Of a DNA stretch of 64,000 bases, positions 44,287 to 55,403 are shown in pieces; positions within the stretch are counted from its first letter, which is position 1; each line of letters opens with the position of its first letter. The stretch lies in contig CM061142.1 in NCBI GenBank assembly GCA_030789695.1, positions 45,679,375 to 45,743,374 of the forward strand. The letters are read 5' to 3'. Under the pieces are notes generated by a model. That model saw only the letters and a list, made by a program, of their open reading frames with translations. It was not told where the DNA came from and did not search any database. Both the position numbers and the translations under genes were made by a program. This stretch comes from Scilla litardierei. Its lineage: Eukaryota; Streptophyta; Magnoliopsida; Asparagales; Asparagaceae.

Positions 44287-45123
44287 CCCCCGATCGTTTT
44301 CTTTTCTTTCTTTCACTTCTCCTGGCCATTTCCCTTCCCCTAGACCTCTGATCTCCCCTAACCTTCCTCTATCCCTTCCTCCTTCCTCATGAGCCCCTCT
44401 CCCTCTCCATGTAGGCCGGCCTTCATGCTTTAGGCCGCCTCCAACCCCCAAAAACCCCAAATCCCATTTCTCCAGATTTTCTCCCCATTTCCAGATCTGA
44501 GCCATAGTTCTCCGGATCGTTCTTCCGTCGCCGTGCTTGCTCGGCATCGATCTTCTACTTCTATACGGTAGTGTTCGATCCTTTTATATTCTCATAACCC
44601 TCATTGTGATTTTATTGAAACCCTAATAAACTAGGTTGGATGTTGTTCTAATGTTGTTTTGCCATGGCAGCGATTCCATTCCCATAGATTAGCTTTTTGT
44701 GTGACATGCCTAGTTGATCGTCATCCTTGGTGCCAGGCAAGTGAAACTTGCCACTTATGGTTTTAGGCCATGTCTCAGGCCATTTGCTTGTTGTAGCGTA
44801 AAAGAGACTAGACAGTGAAATGATAGCTGCCTAGACGCCTATTTGATTTAGTTTGACAACGAAACTAGATTCGTCACCTCAATTGATCTAGCTTGACAAC
44901 AAAGCTAGATCCAACCCTTTTAACTTATTGTGCATGCTTGTTAAAATGCCATGTTTAATTCCTTACCTGTACGCCTTACTGCATGCCATGCCATGTCATC
45001 CATGCATTGAATGTTGCATCGTAGCACACGCTACAAATCCTTGTACAAATCCGTGTTTCCGTGTTACCGGCTAGGCACCCGTTATGCGGGCATGACCCTA
45101 TGCCATACGTGTTAAATAAATTT

Positions 45124-45262
45124 CCTGGCTCGTGTTCCAGAAGCGAGCATTTCATGTTTGGGGGTGATGCCCTGGCTCGATATACGCGTTAAAAACACTT
45201 CCTGGCTCGTGATCCAGAAGCGAGCATTCCGTGTTCGGGGGTGATGCCCTGGCTCGATACAC
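45124..45262. repeat. 77-bp tandem duplication in the U5 side of the long LTR
   Basis: Two copies start CCTGGCTCGTG at 45124 and 45201 and share CCAGAAGCGAGCATT and GGGGGTGATGCCCTGGCTCG. The duplication is internal to the LTR. Confidence 0.85.
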
Positions 45263-46090
45263 GTAGAGGGGTAGAGATAAATGGTCACTTGAGCTTAGGA
45301 GTTGGCCCGATCAGCCACTCTAGCCAACAGGCGGAATCTCTGTGCATGACGTGTTTACTTGACGTGTTTACTTGCCATGTTTACTTGACGTGTTTACATG
45401 ACATGATTTACTTGACTTGTACTTGTCCGTGTTTATACTTGTAAAACTTGTCATCCATGCCATACTTGCTACTTGTTACTTGTCACTTGCACCTTACCTT
45501 ATTTGTTACTCACATACTAAACTTGCCATGCTATGCATCATACTATAACTGCTAGGTTGTTAGTTTACCTTCCTTTCAGTTTCCTTGCCCAAGTCTTTTT
45601 AGACTTGCTGACATGTGCCCTTTTACTCTTTTGGATGACACATGTTAGATCCTGAGCTAGAGGCCGTTGCAGAGGACGTAGTGTTTGCTGGCGCTGAGCC
45701 AATGGTTGCAGAGGAGGAGTTGTGGTCATTGGTGACCAGTCTTAGAGACCGCTTGTGTTCTCTTCCTTTGTTTAGGCTTGCTGTTAGTTGTCGGTACGTG
45801 ACAACGTTGCTTGTATGTTGTTCTTTGTTGGCCATGTTTGGGCCTTAGCTTTTCCTTTTGAGCCTGGTGACTTTTCTGTGATATTGTAATTTATTTTATG
45901 GATATTCTGAGATTTAATAAATTGCTTATTGTCTCACTTCATTATTATTTATCGGTGTTTCGTATTGCGTTGCAAGGACCTGCCAATTTATTGTTGATTG
46001 ACGTTTATCGGGCTTGGAGCTTTGTAGCTTCAAGTCTGAGCGGACCTTCTCACGTCTCGCCTCCACATTTTTGGGAAGCGGGGTGTGACA

Positions 46091-46902
46091 GGTTTTATTG
46101 GTGGCCCATGCAGGTCCATTTGCAAATGCGAACTATCGGAACAACGATAATAATTATAGAATGTCCATTAAATAAATTAGAACATCCAAATTATAAGCCC
46201 GGAGTCTAGGTTTTTAGCGTTCATATGTCTTAGGTGGCTGGTAGGTGTGTTAGAGCACCTGTCCTAGCTTGGTAGGAAATCCATTAGATCAGGACTATAG
46301 TAAGACTTAGTTAGAAGTTTGTGCTTGCTAGTTAGGGATCCCTGATTGTTTGTTAGACTCCATGCTATTGATTGATATGATAGTATTAAGAGTTACCTTA
46401 GTGGTTCCTATCTAGCTCTGACCATGATAGATTCCTAGGATTTCTTTAGCCGTTCGCTTGGGTTCATCGATTTCGGGCCCAACAGAACATGATCTCGATT
46501 CTCGTAGAACCTTCTCTGAGGCCTCTAATATACTCTAGCCATTAGGAAGCCTTAGTGTTAAGTTTTTCTTGACCTTTAGTCAACCGATGATTAGAACCCT
46601 CTAATTCAATCTTTTCCTGGTCACTACACTTCTATGTTACTGACTGTAGGTTTTCATAGTAGTTTTCTTGAATCGTAATTTAGGTGCATTCATCACGCAA
46701 ACCACATTCATTGCCCTCGATTCACATGATCCCCTCCTTACTATTATCGTTGACCTTTCAAATTTTTTCCGTTGCAAATCTTGATTCTTCCAAAGTCGTT
46801 TTCAAATTTTTCCTTATCAAAAGTTTCCACTCGATTTAAATTTTGTTTTAAACCTTCCTTCAGTATATTTCCATTACTTCCGTTTGAGCTAAAAGTCATT
46901 CT
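46091..46902. other. Unassigned sequence between the long LTR and the copia LTR
   Basis: Apart from the first 12 bases, which look like chromovirus leader, I see no coding signal or repeat structure here. Base composition is moderate. It could be host intergenic DNA or decayed element body. Confidence 0.5.
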
Positions 46903-47117
46903 TGTTATGAATGAGGGAGGCCTTTGGCCTCCCCTCCTTCATTACCCATTCATTAGGTCCCCCATTACTTAGAGTAATGGGGACCCTTGGTCTACTAGAG
47001 GCTTTTGGCCTCCCCACTATGAGATAAATAAATAGAGCACCATGGCTCTTAGCTATGGTTACTCATTCTTGGCAATGAAATGATCTCTCTCTCTCTTGAG
47101 TTTATTTTCATCCAACA
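46903..47117 (+). repeat. Putative 5' LTR of the copia element
   Basis: The 215-bp block starts TGTTATGAATG and ends CATCCAACA (inverted TGTT/AACA). It has an ATAAATAAATA promoter motif at 47024. Right behind it lies CGTTATCAGCACG, the candidate primer region. The U3 part holds hairpins: GGGAGGCC-TTT-GGCCTCCC (46915-46933) and a GTCCCCCATTACT stem (about 46957-46985). The 3' LTR is outside the window, so this rests on termini and position. Confidence 0.65.
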
Positions 47118-47489
47118 CGTTATCAGCACGTGTTCTCCATTCTTGAGCAAAAATCTTCATCTAAATTCATCCCTTCGCGCAAGGAATCTAACGTTGCTGC
47201 GGCGGTTCGTTGGAGCGTTGCGGCATCCTCAAAGCGTTCGGGATCTTGGATTATTATTTCTACGGATCATCGTCGCGTTCTTCCCTAGATCATTGATCTA
47301 GAGGTAAAACCCTATAATCCTGTAGATAAAATTAGACTAAATAATGTTTACATTGTTTTAATATACAAGTAAAAAAAAATTTAGCCTAATAAAAGAAAAA
47401 AAAAATTCCATATTACAAAGTTTTTTCTCTGAAATTTTTTTCCTTTTGCCGTTAAAATTCTTCGGTGGGAAGAAGAACCGAAATGAAAT

Positions 47490-48090
47490 CCACCCCTCCC
47501 CCCTGACGGAGGAGGGGGCCTTCCCACAACGCCGATCACGCTCCCCCCTGAAGAGGGGGGGGGGGGGGGGGGGGCCTTTCCGCGCCGCTGCCCCCCGCTG
47601 CAGGGGGCGGCCCGAGGCCGTTCCCCCCTGCAGCGGGGGGGCCTTCCGCGCCGCCGCCCCCCCGCTGCAGGGGGCGGCCCGAGGCCGATCCCCCCTGCAG
47701 CGGGGGGGCCTTCCGCGCCGCCGCCCCCCGCTGTAGGGGGGCGACCCGAGGCCGATCCCCCCCTGCAGCGGGGGGGCCTTCCGCGCCGTCGCCCCCCGCT
47801 GTAGGGGGGGCGACCCGAGGCCGATCCCCCCTGCAGCGGGGGGGCCTTCCGCGCCGCCGCCCCCCGCTGTAGGGGGGCGGCCCGAGGCCAATCCCCCCTG
47901 CAGCTGGGGGGACTTCCGCGCCGCCACCCCCCGCTGCAGGGGGGTGGCCCGAGGCCGAGGCCCGAGGCCGAGGCCGAGCCCGAGACCCGAGGCCGAGGCC
48001 CGAGGCTGAGCCCGAGGCCCGAGCCCGAGGGCCGAGGCCGAGGCCGAGGCCGAGACCCGAGGCCCGAGGTCGAGGCCGAGCCCGAGGCTA
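47490..48090. repeat. About 66-bp GC-rich tandem repeats with CTGCAG palindromes, then CCGAGG hexamer tract
   Basis: Units contain GGGGGCCTTCCGCGCCG and CCCCTGCAGCGGGGG, with starts of the GGCCGAT(C)n block near 47618, 47681, 47750, 47818 and 47884. From 47945 the tract degenerates into GAGGCC/GAGCCC hexamers. A run of about 20 G lies at 47555-47575. Long frames on the minus strand here are low-complexity and follow from composition. Confidence 0.9.
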
Positions 48091-48360
48091 ATAGCTTATT
48101 TTTGGCCCGAAGCCATAATAATTGCTGCAAACAACTTTGCAGAACTGCGGAACGGGCCACAAGCGCTTATACTAAAAATAATTTTTGGCCCGAAGCCACA
48201 AAATTCTACACAAATTCGGCTTCTTCATAATTTTAAAGAAGAATTAAATTTGCAAATTGAAATTTATGAGAAAAACTTTGTAAAATCAATAATTACATTT
48301 ATATGTTCCTCTATTTATTTAAACATCTCTCTTGCAAATTATTATGTATGGTTTACTAGA

Positions 48361-48364
<4 letters not shown>

Positions 48365-48412
<48 letters not shown>
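48365..48412. repeat. (TA)n microsatellite
   Basis: About 24 TA dinucleotides in the copia leader. No function is inferred. Confidence 0.95.
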
Positions 48413-48417
<5 letters not shown>

Positions 48418-48444
48418 CATATCAGAGATCCTGAGACCGCTCTG

Positions 48445-48706
48445 CCGTTAGTTAACCAAACTAACGGTGTATGACGTTTCCACGTGGTCTACGAGATAAT
48501 TATATTTTCTAGTTTACTTTTTCCATATTTTTTGTGTTTGAGATATATGCGTGGTTGTTTAATTTATGCCTGTAGCATATAAACTGCGTGGATGTTTAAA
48601 ATAAGTAAAACTGTGTCTTTCGGGATCGGCCATTGCATACCTATTTACATTTCCAGCACTTTTTCTTTTTTTGAGAGAATTTGTAAGTGAGGAAATTGTA
48701 TAAATA
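48445..48706 (+). promoter_or_regulatory. Hairpin plus TATA block ahead of copia gag
   Basis: CCGTTAGTT-AACCA-AACTAACGG forms a perfect 9-bp stem at 48445-48467, followed by CCACGTGG-like ACGT core (48480) and TATAAATA at 48699. This looks like a second plant promoter about 230 bp before the gag start, or a small insertion in the leader. Confidence 0.4.
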
Positions 48707-48935
48707 GCCAAGGCTCGGTGCAACAGCATAAGAAGACGGATGCAGAAATAGGGACCCACCCGGGGTTTCCAAAGTTGTATTTTTCATTCTCTTTTCTTTG
48801 GACTGTAATCGGACTTTGGACTGTGTATTATTTTGGGTATCTGGCCGATCCCCGCATTTTTACTTATTAATTTCTTTATGCATGGATTGTTGAATTTATT
48901 TTAATTCATGCTTATCTTTAAATTGCATAGATAAA

Positions 48936-49976
48936 ATGGCTAAATTGGCAAGCGTCAATTTCGAGGTGCTCGATGCAGCTGGCAAGAATTACTTGAGCTG
49001 GCGAGTGGACCTAAAGTTCCACTTGCGCTCCATGGCGCTCCTGCACTCCATCCTGGCCCCCGAAGTGGCCCAATCATAGGCTCCCGCAGCATCCAATGCA
49101 TCTGCTAGCAAAGCCCCAGAAGCGGCCCCTTCAGCTGGCAGTACCTCTACCACTGTCTCTGACATGGATAAGGCGAAAGCCATTATCTATATCAGACGAC
49201 ACATAGATCGGACCCTGAAGGCCGAATACTTGACGGTAGAGGACCCTCTGGAGTTATGGACATCGTTAGAGGCACGCTACAGACATTAAATTGATGTCAT
49301 ACTCCCGCGTGCCAGCTATGAGTGGGAGAACCTCCGACTTCAGGACTACAAGTCCGTTGCTGAGTACAACTCAGCACTTCACAACATCACCTCACGCCTG
49401 AAGCTGTGTGGTGAAGAAGTCTCGGAGCACCGCATGTTGGAAAAGACATTTACCTCGTTTCACGAGAAAGATGCTATCCTCATGCAGCAGTATCGTGAAC
49501 GCAATTTCACGAAGTTCTCTGACATGCTCTCTTGCCTCCTAAGGGCAGAGTAGAATAGAGACCTTTTACTGGCCACTCATAACCAGCGCCCGGCAGGCTC
49601 GGCTCCTATTCCCGAAGCCCACAGTGTTCACCCCCCGAAGTGGAAGAACAAGAAGAGGGGCAGAAAGAACAAAGGAAATGCCCCTATGAAACCAGCCAAT
49701 GCTCCTCCCCAAAGCAAAAATAACAAAGGGAAGAAAAACTTCACTTGGAAGCGTAAGAACACTGATACAGTGTCAAATCCAAAGAAGACATGGGAGGACA
49801 AATGTCATCATTGTGGCATGACTGGACATTGGTCCAGAAACTGTCGCACACCTCGCCACTTCCAGGAACTGTATCAGGCGAGCCAGAAGCCTCCGCCTGA
49901 AACAAACATGGCAAATGTGGAAAATCCGACGAAGTTCACTTCCAAGGATTTCGAAAATGACGACCTGCTCAATTGA
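48936..49976 (+). pseudogene. gag: Copia gag with three nonsense codons
   Basis: ATG at 48936 starts MAKLASVNFEVLDAAGKNY. The UBN2-type gag core follows (AKAIIYIRRHIDRTLKAEYL, RLQDYKSVAEYNSALHNI, MQQYRERNFTKFSDML). A zinc knuckle at 49804-49850 (CHHCGMTGHWSRNC) is intact (C-x2-C-x4-H-x4-C). Stops at 49077 (TAG), 49287 (TAA) and 49551 (TAG) interrupt one otherwise open frame, at least the last two at positions where Gln codons are usual. The frame ends at TGA 49974-49976. A 135-bp AT-rich, intron-like gap separates it from the protease-integrase frame. Confidence 0.88.
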
Positions 49977-50111
49977 GCCTCATCTTTATCTATGCTTTTC
50001 AAAAAATAAATTGTAGCTTCATCTCTAGTATGCTTAATAAAGACGATCTTTTATTTTGAATGTATGCATTTTACATTTCCATCAATAAATTATCGTTTTT
50101 TGCTTATATAG

Positions 50112-51617
50112 ATGATGTATGAGTGCCTAGTGGACATTGCCTCAACGCACACTATCCTTCGCGATGAATGCTATTTCAATAGCATAAGTAAATATGACGG
50201 TCCTGTCATTACAATTTCAGGACTGTCCAAAATAATCGAAGGATCTGGTGATGCAATATTATTGCTCCCAAATAACACAAGACTAAAAATCAATAATGCA
50301 CTATTCTCTCCAAGATCAAATAGAAATCTCATAAGTTTCAAGGATATCCGTTTAAACGGATATCACTTAGAAACTAGAGATGAAAATAAGGTTGAATACA
50401 TGTATGTCACTCTTCGTAAAGATGGCCAGACCATCTGTGAAATATTTAAGGGACTCCCATCGGGTCTCTACCAAACATACATTCAACCAGTCGAAGCCAA
50501 TATGACTGAGCACCAGACGTGCCAGCCAATGCCACCATTTCAACTATGGCATAACAGACTTGGTCACCCTGGATCCATTCTGATGCGACGCATCTTATCT
50601 GAATCCCACGGACATGATTTGAAGAACCAGAAGATTCTTCAGAAAGGTGAATTTCCTTGTCCCCCTTGTTTCAAGGGGAAACTAATAACGAGACCATCGC
50701 CCCTAAAAGTTGGTTTAGAGTCTCCTGGCTTCCTTGAGAGGATACATGGTGACATTTGCGGGCCTATTCACCCCGCAAGTGGCCCATTTCGGTACTTCAT
50801 GGTACTAATAGATGCATCCACAAAATGGTCTTATGTGTGCCTCTTGTCCACCCGTAACCTAGCTTTTCCAAAGCTGTTGGCACAGATAATTAGGTTACGT
50901 GCTCATTTCCCCGATAAACATATCAAGAAACTACGTCTTGATAATGCGGGCGAATTCACATCTCAAGTCTTTGAAGACTATTGCCAGGCAACGGGTATAG
51001 AAGTTGAACATCCAGTAGCTCATGTTCACACCCAGAATGGATTAGCAGAGTCTCTTATAAAGAGACTCCAATGGATTGCACGTCCATTGCTTATGCAATC
51101 CCAATTGCCGGTGGATGCGTGGGGGCATGCTATTCTGCATGTCGCATCTCTTATCAGGATACGCCCCTCTGGAGGCAATACATTATCCCCGATGCAACTA
51201 GCATACGGCTCAACTCCAGATATATCTCATTTGAGAATATTTGGTTGTGCGGTCTATGTTCCAATAGCACCACCTCAGAGGACCAAAATGGGTCCTCAAC
51301 GTCGTCTAGGAATCTATAATGGATTTGATTCACCCTCGATTATTAGATACCTAGAACCCCTAACGGGGGACGCATTTAAGACACGTCATGCTGATTGTGA
51401 ATTCGATGAGAAAACTTTTCCAAAGTTGGGCAAACATTCCAAGAAGCCTGAAGCTTCGGAGACCATTAATTGGGAAAATAAGTCTTTGTCCTTTTATGAT
51501 CCGTGTACAAATCTGTGTGAAGATGAGATCCTGAAGATCCTTCACATCCAGAATACAGTACACCAATTGCCGGATAAATTCACGGACAGTCAGAAGATTG
51601 TCCGTTCACACGTCCCT
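50112..51617 (+). pseudogene. Copia protease and integrase, cut by the nested element
   Basis: The frame opens with a protease segment (LVDIASTHTILRDECYF), where the usual D-S/T-G/A triad reads D-I-A. The GAG pre-integrase zinc region (LWHNRLGHPG, CPPCFKGK) follows. The integrase core has HGDICGPIHP (first Asp), LRLDNAGEF (second Asp) and HTQNGLAESLIKRL (catalytic Glu). The copia integrase C-terminal part follows (HLRIFGCAVYVPI). It is open for 500 codons and is interrupted only by the insertion at 51617/51618. The open frame resumes at 63546. Integrase would join the cDNA to host DNA. Confidence 0.88.
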
Positions 51618-51976
51618 TGATCGCTCCGGGACGTAACCCAAAAGAACGGTTGTAGTTTTACCGCAAGTGCACGGTGTAGCAGCGAGCAGGTTATCGAACA
51701 CAGGGAGGACGAATGACCGTGCTTGCTCCGATCAACCTGGCTATTTAAGAAGAGAGAAATTTGCCTTTGGCGATCCTGTCACAATCGTCAGACAAAGTGC
51801 GAAAATATCAAATCAAATAAAGAACGTCTAGGGAATGGGGAATTCCCGCTACTCACCGTATTTCATGAATGTGGTTCATCGGTATCAAAATCGCTAGAAT
51901 AAGATTTTGGATGAACTAGTTGCAACTGAATGTAGAACCAAGCTCACGCTCTCGCGCTGTTGCCGGTCTATAGCTA

Positions 51977-52276
51977 CCCTAGGCTCGGGTCCAATCTCTT
52001 GCAAACCCTAGCCTAGGGAAGCTAGCATTAGGATCAACATCATCGTCCAATCACGCACCGAGTCCAATCTCTTGCAAACTCGGCTCACGACCTAGATTGG
52101 GATAGTTCCTACCCGTCCAATCTCTTGCAAACGGGTATTGGCGCGGAATTGAAATCGGAAACCCTAGTATCGGTCCAATCTCTTGCAAACCGATACTACG
52201 GAAATTCGATTCCAACCCAATTCGGATTTCTAGGGTTTCCTATCGAATTGGGATCCAATCTCTTGCAAATCCCAAT
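51977..52276 (-). repeat. Five hairpins with identical 14-nt loop and different stems (left LTR)
   Basis: The 14-mer CCAATCTCTTGCAA occurs at 51991, 52064, 52117, 52175 and 52255. Its flanks are inverted repeats that differ from copy to copy: CCCTAGGCTCGGGT with ACCCTAGCCTAGGG (13 of 14 pair), CCGAGT/ACTCGG (6), TACCCGT/ACGGGTA (7), TAGTATCGGT/ACCGATACTA (10) and ATTGGGAT/ATCCCAAT (8). Stem sequences are unrelated to each other but pair within each copy. In the transcript the loop reads TTGCAAGAGATTGG. The set lies about 400-700 nt downstream of the TATA box, so it should be in the RNA. Confidence 0.9.
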
Positions 52277-52667
52277 CGATGTGAATTCCTAGCCATCCGT
52301 AGTAAATCAATCACAATCTAATTCCTAGTAACAATTCTAGCAAAATTTCTACTAATTCATCACAAATATGAAATTGGGCTCGTAGGGTTCATCCCCACGC
52401 CCCAAGACGTGGCGACTACTCGCAATCCATAGCAAGATCACAAAAATAATCAATGAAATAAGCAATAGAATTCATCACAATATTGAGATATGCAATAAAA
52501 ATAGAATTTTTAGGGAAAAGAGATGCAAACAAATGGAGTTCTTCAATTAATCCAACAAAAATCAAACTTTGTCTCTTCTCCAATCTCCAAAATAAAGCTA
52601 AAAAGTTAATCTAAAAAGCTGCAAAAAATCTAAGAATAAGCTCTCCAAACTAGGGTAAAAACAGGGG

Positions 52668-52674
52668 TTAAATA
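52668..52674 (-). promoter_or_regulatory. TATA box of the left Athila-type LTR
   Basis: The minus strand reads GGGGGCTATTTAACCCC. The same motif is at 62775-62781 in the right LTR. It lies directly downstream of the palindrome array. Confidence 0.6.
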
Positions 52675-53434
52675 GCCCCCAAAATCGTCCAAAAACTGTG
52701 ACCAAAATACCCCTGCGCAGCCTGTTTTCCGCAATTTTCGCTACAGGCAGTGCGTCGCACTCGGCCGAGTAACAAAAGTCGCTCGGCCGAGTGAAAACCC
52801 TGTAATTTTCCAGTAAGTATCGATCTTCAGGGGTCTTCATTTCGGGGGCAGCTCGGCCGAGTGAGTTGTCGTCACTCGGCCGACGGCTTCATGGTACTCG
52901 GGCGGACGGGATACGCCACTCGGCCGAGTGGGTCTTCTGAAGCTCAGGCAGCCGAAAAACAGTAACTTGGGGATTATTGAAGGGCTTCGTCTGGGCGCCA
53001 CTCGGGCGGACGGGGTCTCGTCACTCGGCTGATGTGGTCTCCGTCGCTCGGCCGAGTGCACATAGAAATCGTGTCTGAACTGGTCGGCCGAGCGGTGTCT
53101 CGCTGGTCGGCCGAGTGGCTCCTCCACTCGGCCGAGTGGGACACAAAACATGCCCAATCTGCTTATTTTGGCCTCCTCGTCGCTCCTGCGACGTCCGTTC
53201 TTCTTCCGCTCCTCTCCAACAGCAAAATACCCCTCGGGGAGGTCGTCGGTGACCGTCTGGAGTAGGCGTATCTCGAGATCACTCCAAATCGTGCCAAATC
53301 ACCTGAAATGCGACAAAAACAACAAATCGTGAAAAGCATCGCAATATCGTTGATATATCATGAAAAAACATGATTTGGGCGATCTAAATGGCATGCAAAC
53401 ATGCGGGAAAAAAGTGTAAAATAAGGAGTGATCA

Positions 53435-55403
53435 AAATCCCCCAAGCTTGCCTCTTACTCGTCCTCGAGGAAGATAAGCAAAAGGCGAACCCGGTGGATT
53501 CGGAAAACGAAAACGGCGGAAAAAATGAAAAATGAAAAACGGAGAAGAAAGAAATGAAAATAAAGAAGAAAGAAAGAAACGAAGAGGTAAGCTGCTAGAT
53601 CATTTCCTCAGGACGTGGGTTCCGCTTACTCATATAGCATGCACTGAATGAAAAACACATGTCAAAGAATTTTATTTTGATATCATAGTATAATAGTGCA
53701 AATAGAAATAGAAGACCCACGAACAACAATATAATCATGAAAAACGGAATAATTTTATAATTAACGTCGTCTGAATCATTTAAAGCGGTATACAAATCAC
53801 AGATCACACACTTTTCAATTGAACGCTTTCTATCAGGAGTATAAGAGTATCACACTATAGAATAGGGAGAATAGAAAAGTATGGATTTCATGAAATGAAT
53901 GCTAGGCTTAGATTTCTGGATTTCGTAAAGCTAAAAATAATCTCACCGAGTATAAAATATTACTTAGCCTAGGTTGTCATGCAACGTCAAGTAGTCACTC
54001 TCTCACACATCAATGGATCCCCTCCCCCAAGCTTATCCATAAGCGTGATGGCATAAAAAAAATATTTACATCCTCATTCCTATAAAGCTCCAAAAGCAAT
54101 GATAGAAAGAAAGAAAGTGAGATGGGATCTTTTATTGAGGATTTTTCCTCTTTTCTCTTTTTTTTCTTTTTTTTATTTTTTATTTCTTTTTTTTTGTTTT
54201 GCAAAAGCATATATACACAACGATCCCAACTCAAAGAGAGATAATGATATACAAGAATATTCTCTCTCTTTTTTTCTTTTTTTTTCTTCGAATAAGAAAT
54301 TTGAAGCTAGGAATTAATAGCGGGGGAAATGCCATATAATAGAATCGCTAAGGGGAGATTCACCAATGATGTTAAAAAGTAGAGAAGTGATGTTCAAGAT
54401 TTGTGGAGAAAGAAATAAATATATCACTCGGTTCACTCTATAAGACATGCACGACAACTTCAGCAGGGTAATCTAATCTACTCAGTTTCGATCACAAAAA
54501 AGCTAACTAATCCAAATTTATCATAGCTAACATCATTCAATCATCCTGAAGTGAAGTGTACAGTTCATGCATATAGAAGTGATATAGCAAAAGAAATCAG
54601 TACTCCAGACATAGGCATTCAATGCGTGAATCTTGGTGTGTTTTCTGTGATAGCATACATTTGAATATTCAGATTCAGCTAATAGTAAAATTTCATCCAT
54701 TTTCATGTGGAAAAAGTGTGGGTTACTATCTCTAGATGCAAGGCAAGTCATAGCATATGATATCAGAAATAAAATCTAAGACATGACAAATATAGGATGC
54801 ATATAGAATAAGCTAACTCCACGTCATCATCATCACAGAAAAGTCATCTCTAGCATGAGATGAAAAAGAAAGAAATAAAGATAAAGGGAAAATAGAACTA
54901 TTTACAATGCGGCACACAGAAAAATAAGAAAAACGTGATGCATGGCAAAATAAAAGGAAAAATGATGAAAAATAAGTGCAAAAGCGAAAAATGGTGTGAA
55001 AAACTAAAAATAAAGGTGGCAGATCGAAAAAGAACGTGAGAACTCACTCCCCCAAGCTAAATGGCACAGTGTCCTCAATGTGCAAAGTGGGGCACACCGA
55101 GAGACAAGTAATGTGAGGGGAAGGTGAGGATGTATGCATGATGAAAAGAAAAATGAAAATAAAAAGAAAGATAAAGAAATGAAAATATGATGCGGACATG
55201 ATGCATGCACAGATAGGAGTGATATAGATATATAAGAGTGTCACAAAAAAGCGCTCCCTCTATCCCAGAAAAGATATATAAATATATGGTCGTCATGAGA
55301 ATCCCAAAATAAGTGAGGGGAGGGGGGGGTGGGCAAAAGTGCAACAGGACCCAGCAGAAACGGGCAGCACAACGGCAGGAATAATCGATGGCATCAAGGG
55401 TGC
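53435..55403 (-). other. Polypurine tract and AT-rich 3' region of the Athila-type element
   Basis: Next to the LTR the minus strand reads AAGCTTGGGGGATTT (53435-53449), a good polypurine tract for plus-strand priming. The other 1.9 kb is AT-rich with A-rich and T-rich tracts (for example 54140-54290). CTTGGGGGA-like copies recur near 54020-54040 and 55047-55060. No coding region is recognised. Confidence 0.7.

Larger units (their letters stand above)
43551..46090 (+). repeat. Long LTR (probably Tekay/Del-like chromovirus), 5' LTR of a deleted element
   Basis: It starts TGTAACGATT and ends GCGGGGTGTGACA. TATAAATA at 44279 is followed by a CT-rich leader. The next bases, GGTTTTATTGGT (46091-46102), look like the start of the region in chromoviruses that leads into the primer site TGGTATCAGAGC, which is then lost. 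This therefore looks like a 5' LTR whose internal part was deleted in the primer site. Flanking 5-mers (CCGTG, GGTTT) do not match, in line with deletion. Lineage is from the terminal sequence and length only. Confidence 0.65.
47118..48935 (+). other. Copia leader with tandem repeats, possibly an intron
   Basis: The leader is 1.8 kb long before gag. A donor-like AG|GTAAAA near 47304 and an acceptor-like TTGCATAG just before the gag ATG suggest that most of it may be spliced out. It contains the GC-rich repeats (47490-48090), a (TA)n run and a promoter-like block (48445-48706). No ORF with recognisable function is seen. Confidence 0.55.
51618..53434 (-). repeat. 3' LTR of the Athila-type element (left)
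   Basis: On the minus strand U3 contains the ACTCGGCCGAGT-type palindromes (about 53150-52745). The TATA box TATTTAA lies at 52668-52674, and the presumed R/U5 part extends to 51618 and includes five hairpins with one loop sequence (51977-52276). It pairs with the LTR at 61724-63540. Confidence 0.93.

Noticed and set aside
45241..46209. Short frames in the long LTR
   Set aside because: They are in U5-like sequence with tandem duplications and carry no recognisable domain.
47358..48160. Two minus-strand frames of 189 and 259 codons rich in Gly, Pro and Arg
   Set aside because: They follow from the GC-rich tandem repeat. Repeats with frame changes give similar peptides in more than one frame.
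51977..52276. Regularly spaced identical 14-mers could suggest a CRISPR array
   Set aside because: This is plant DNA inside an LTR. The repeats are short, spacing is irregular, and the flanks of each 14-mer are complementary to each other, which makes them hairpins.
52598..53332. Frames of 60-106 codons duplicated at 62717-63439
   Set aside because: They are within the two LTRs in the U3/R region and the two copies simply reflect the LTR pair.
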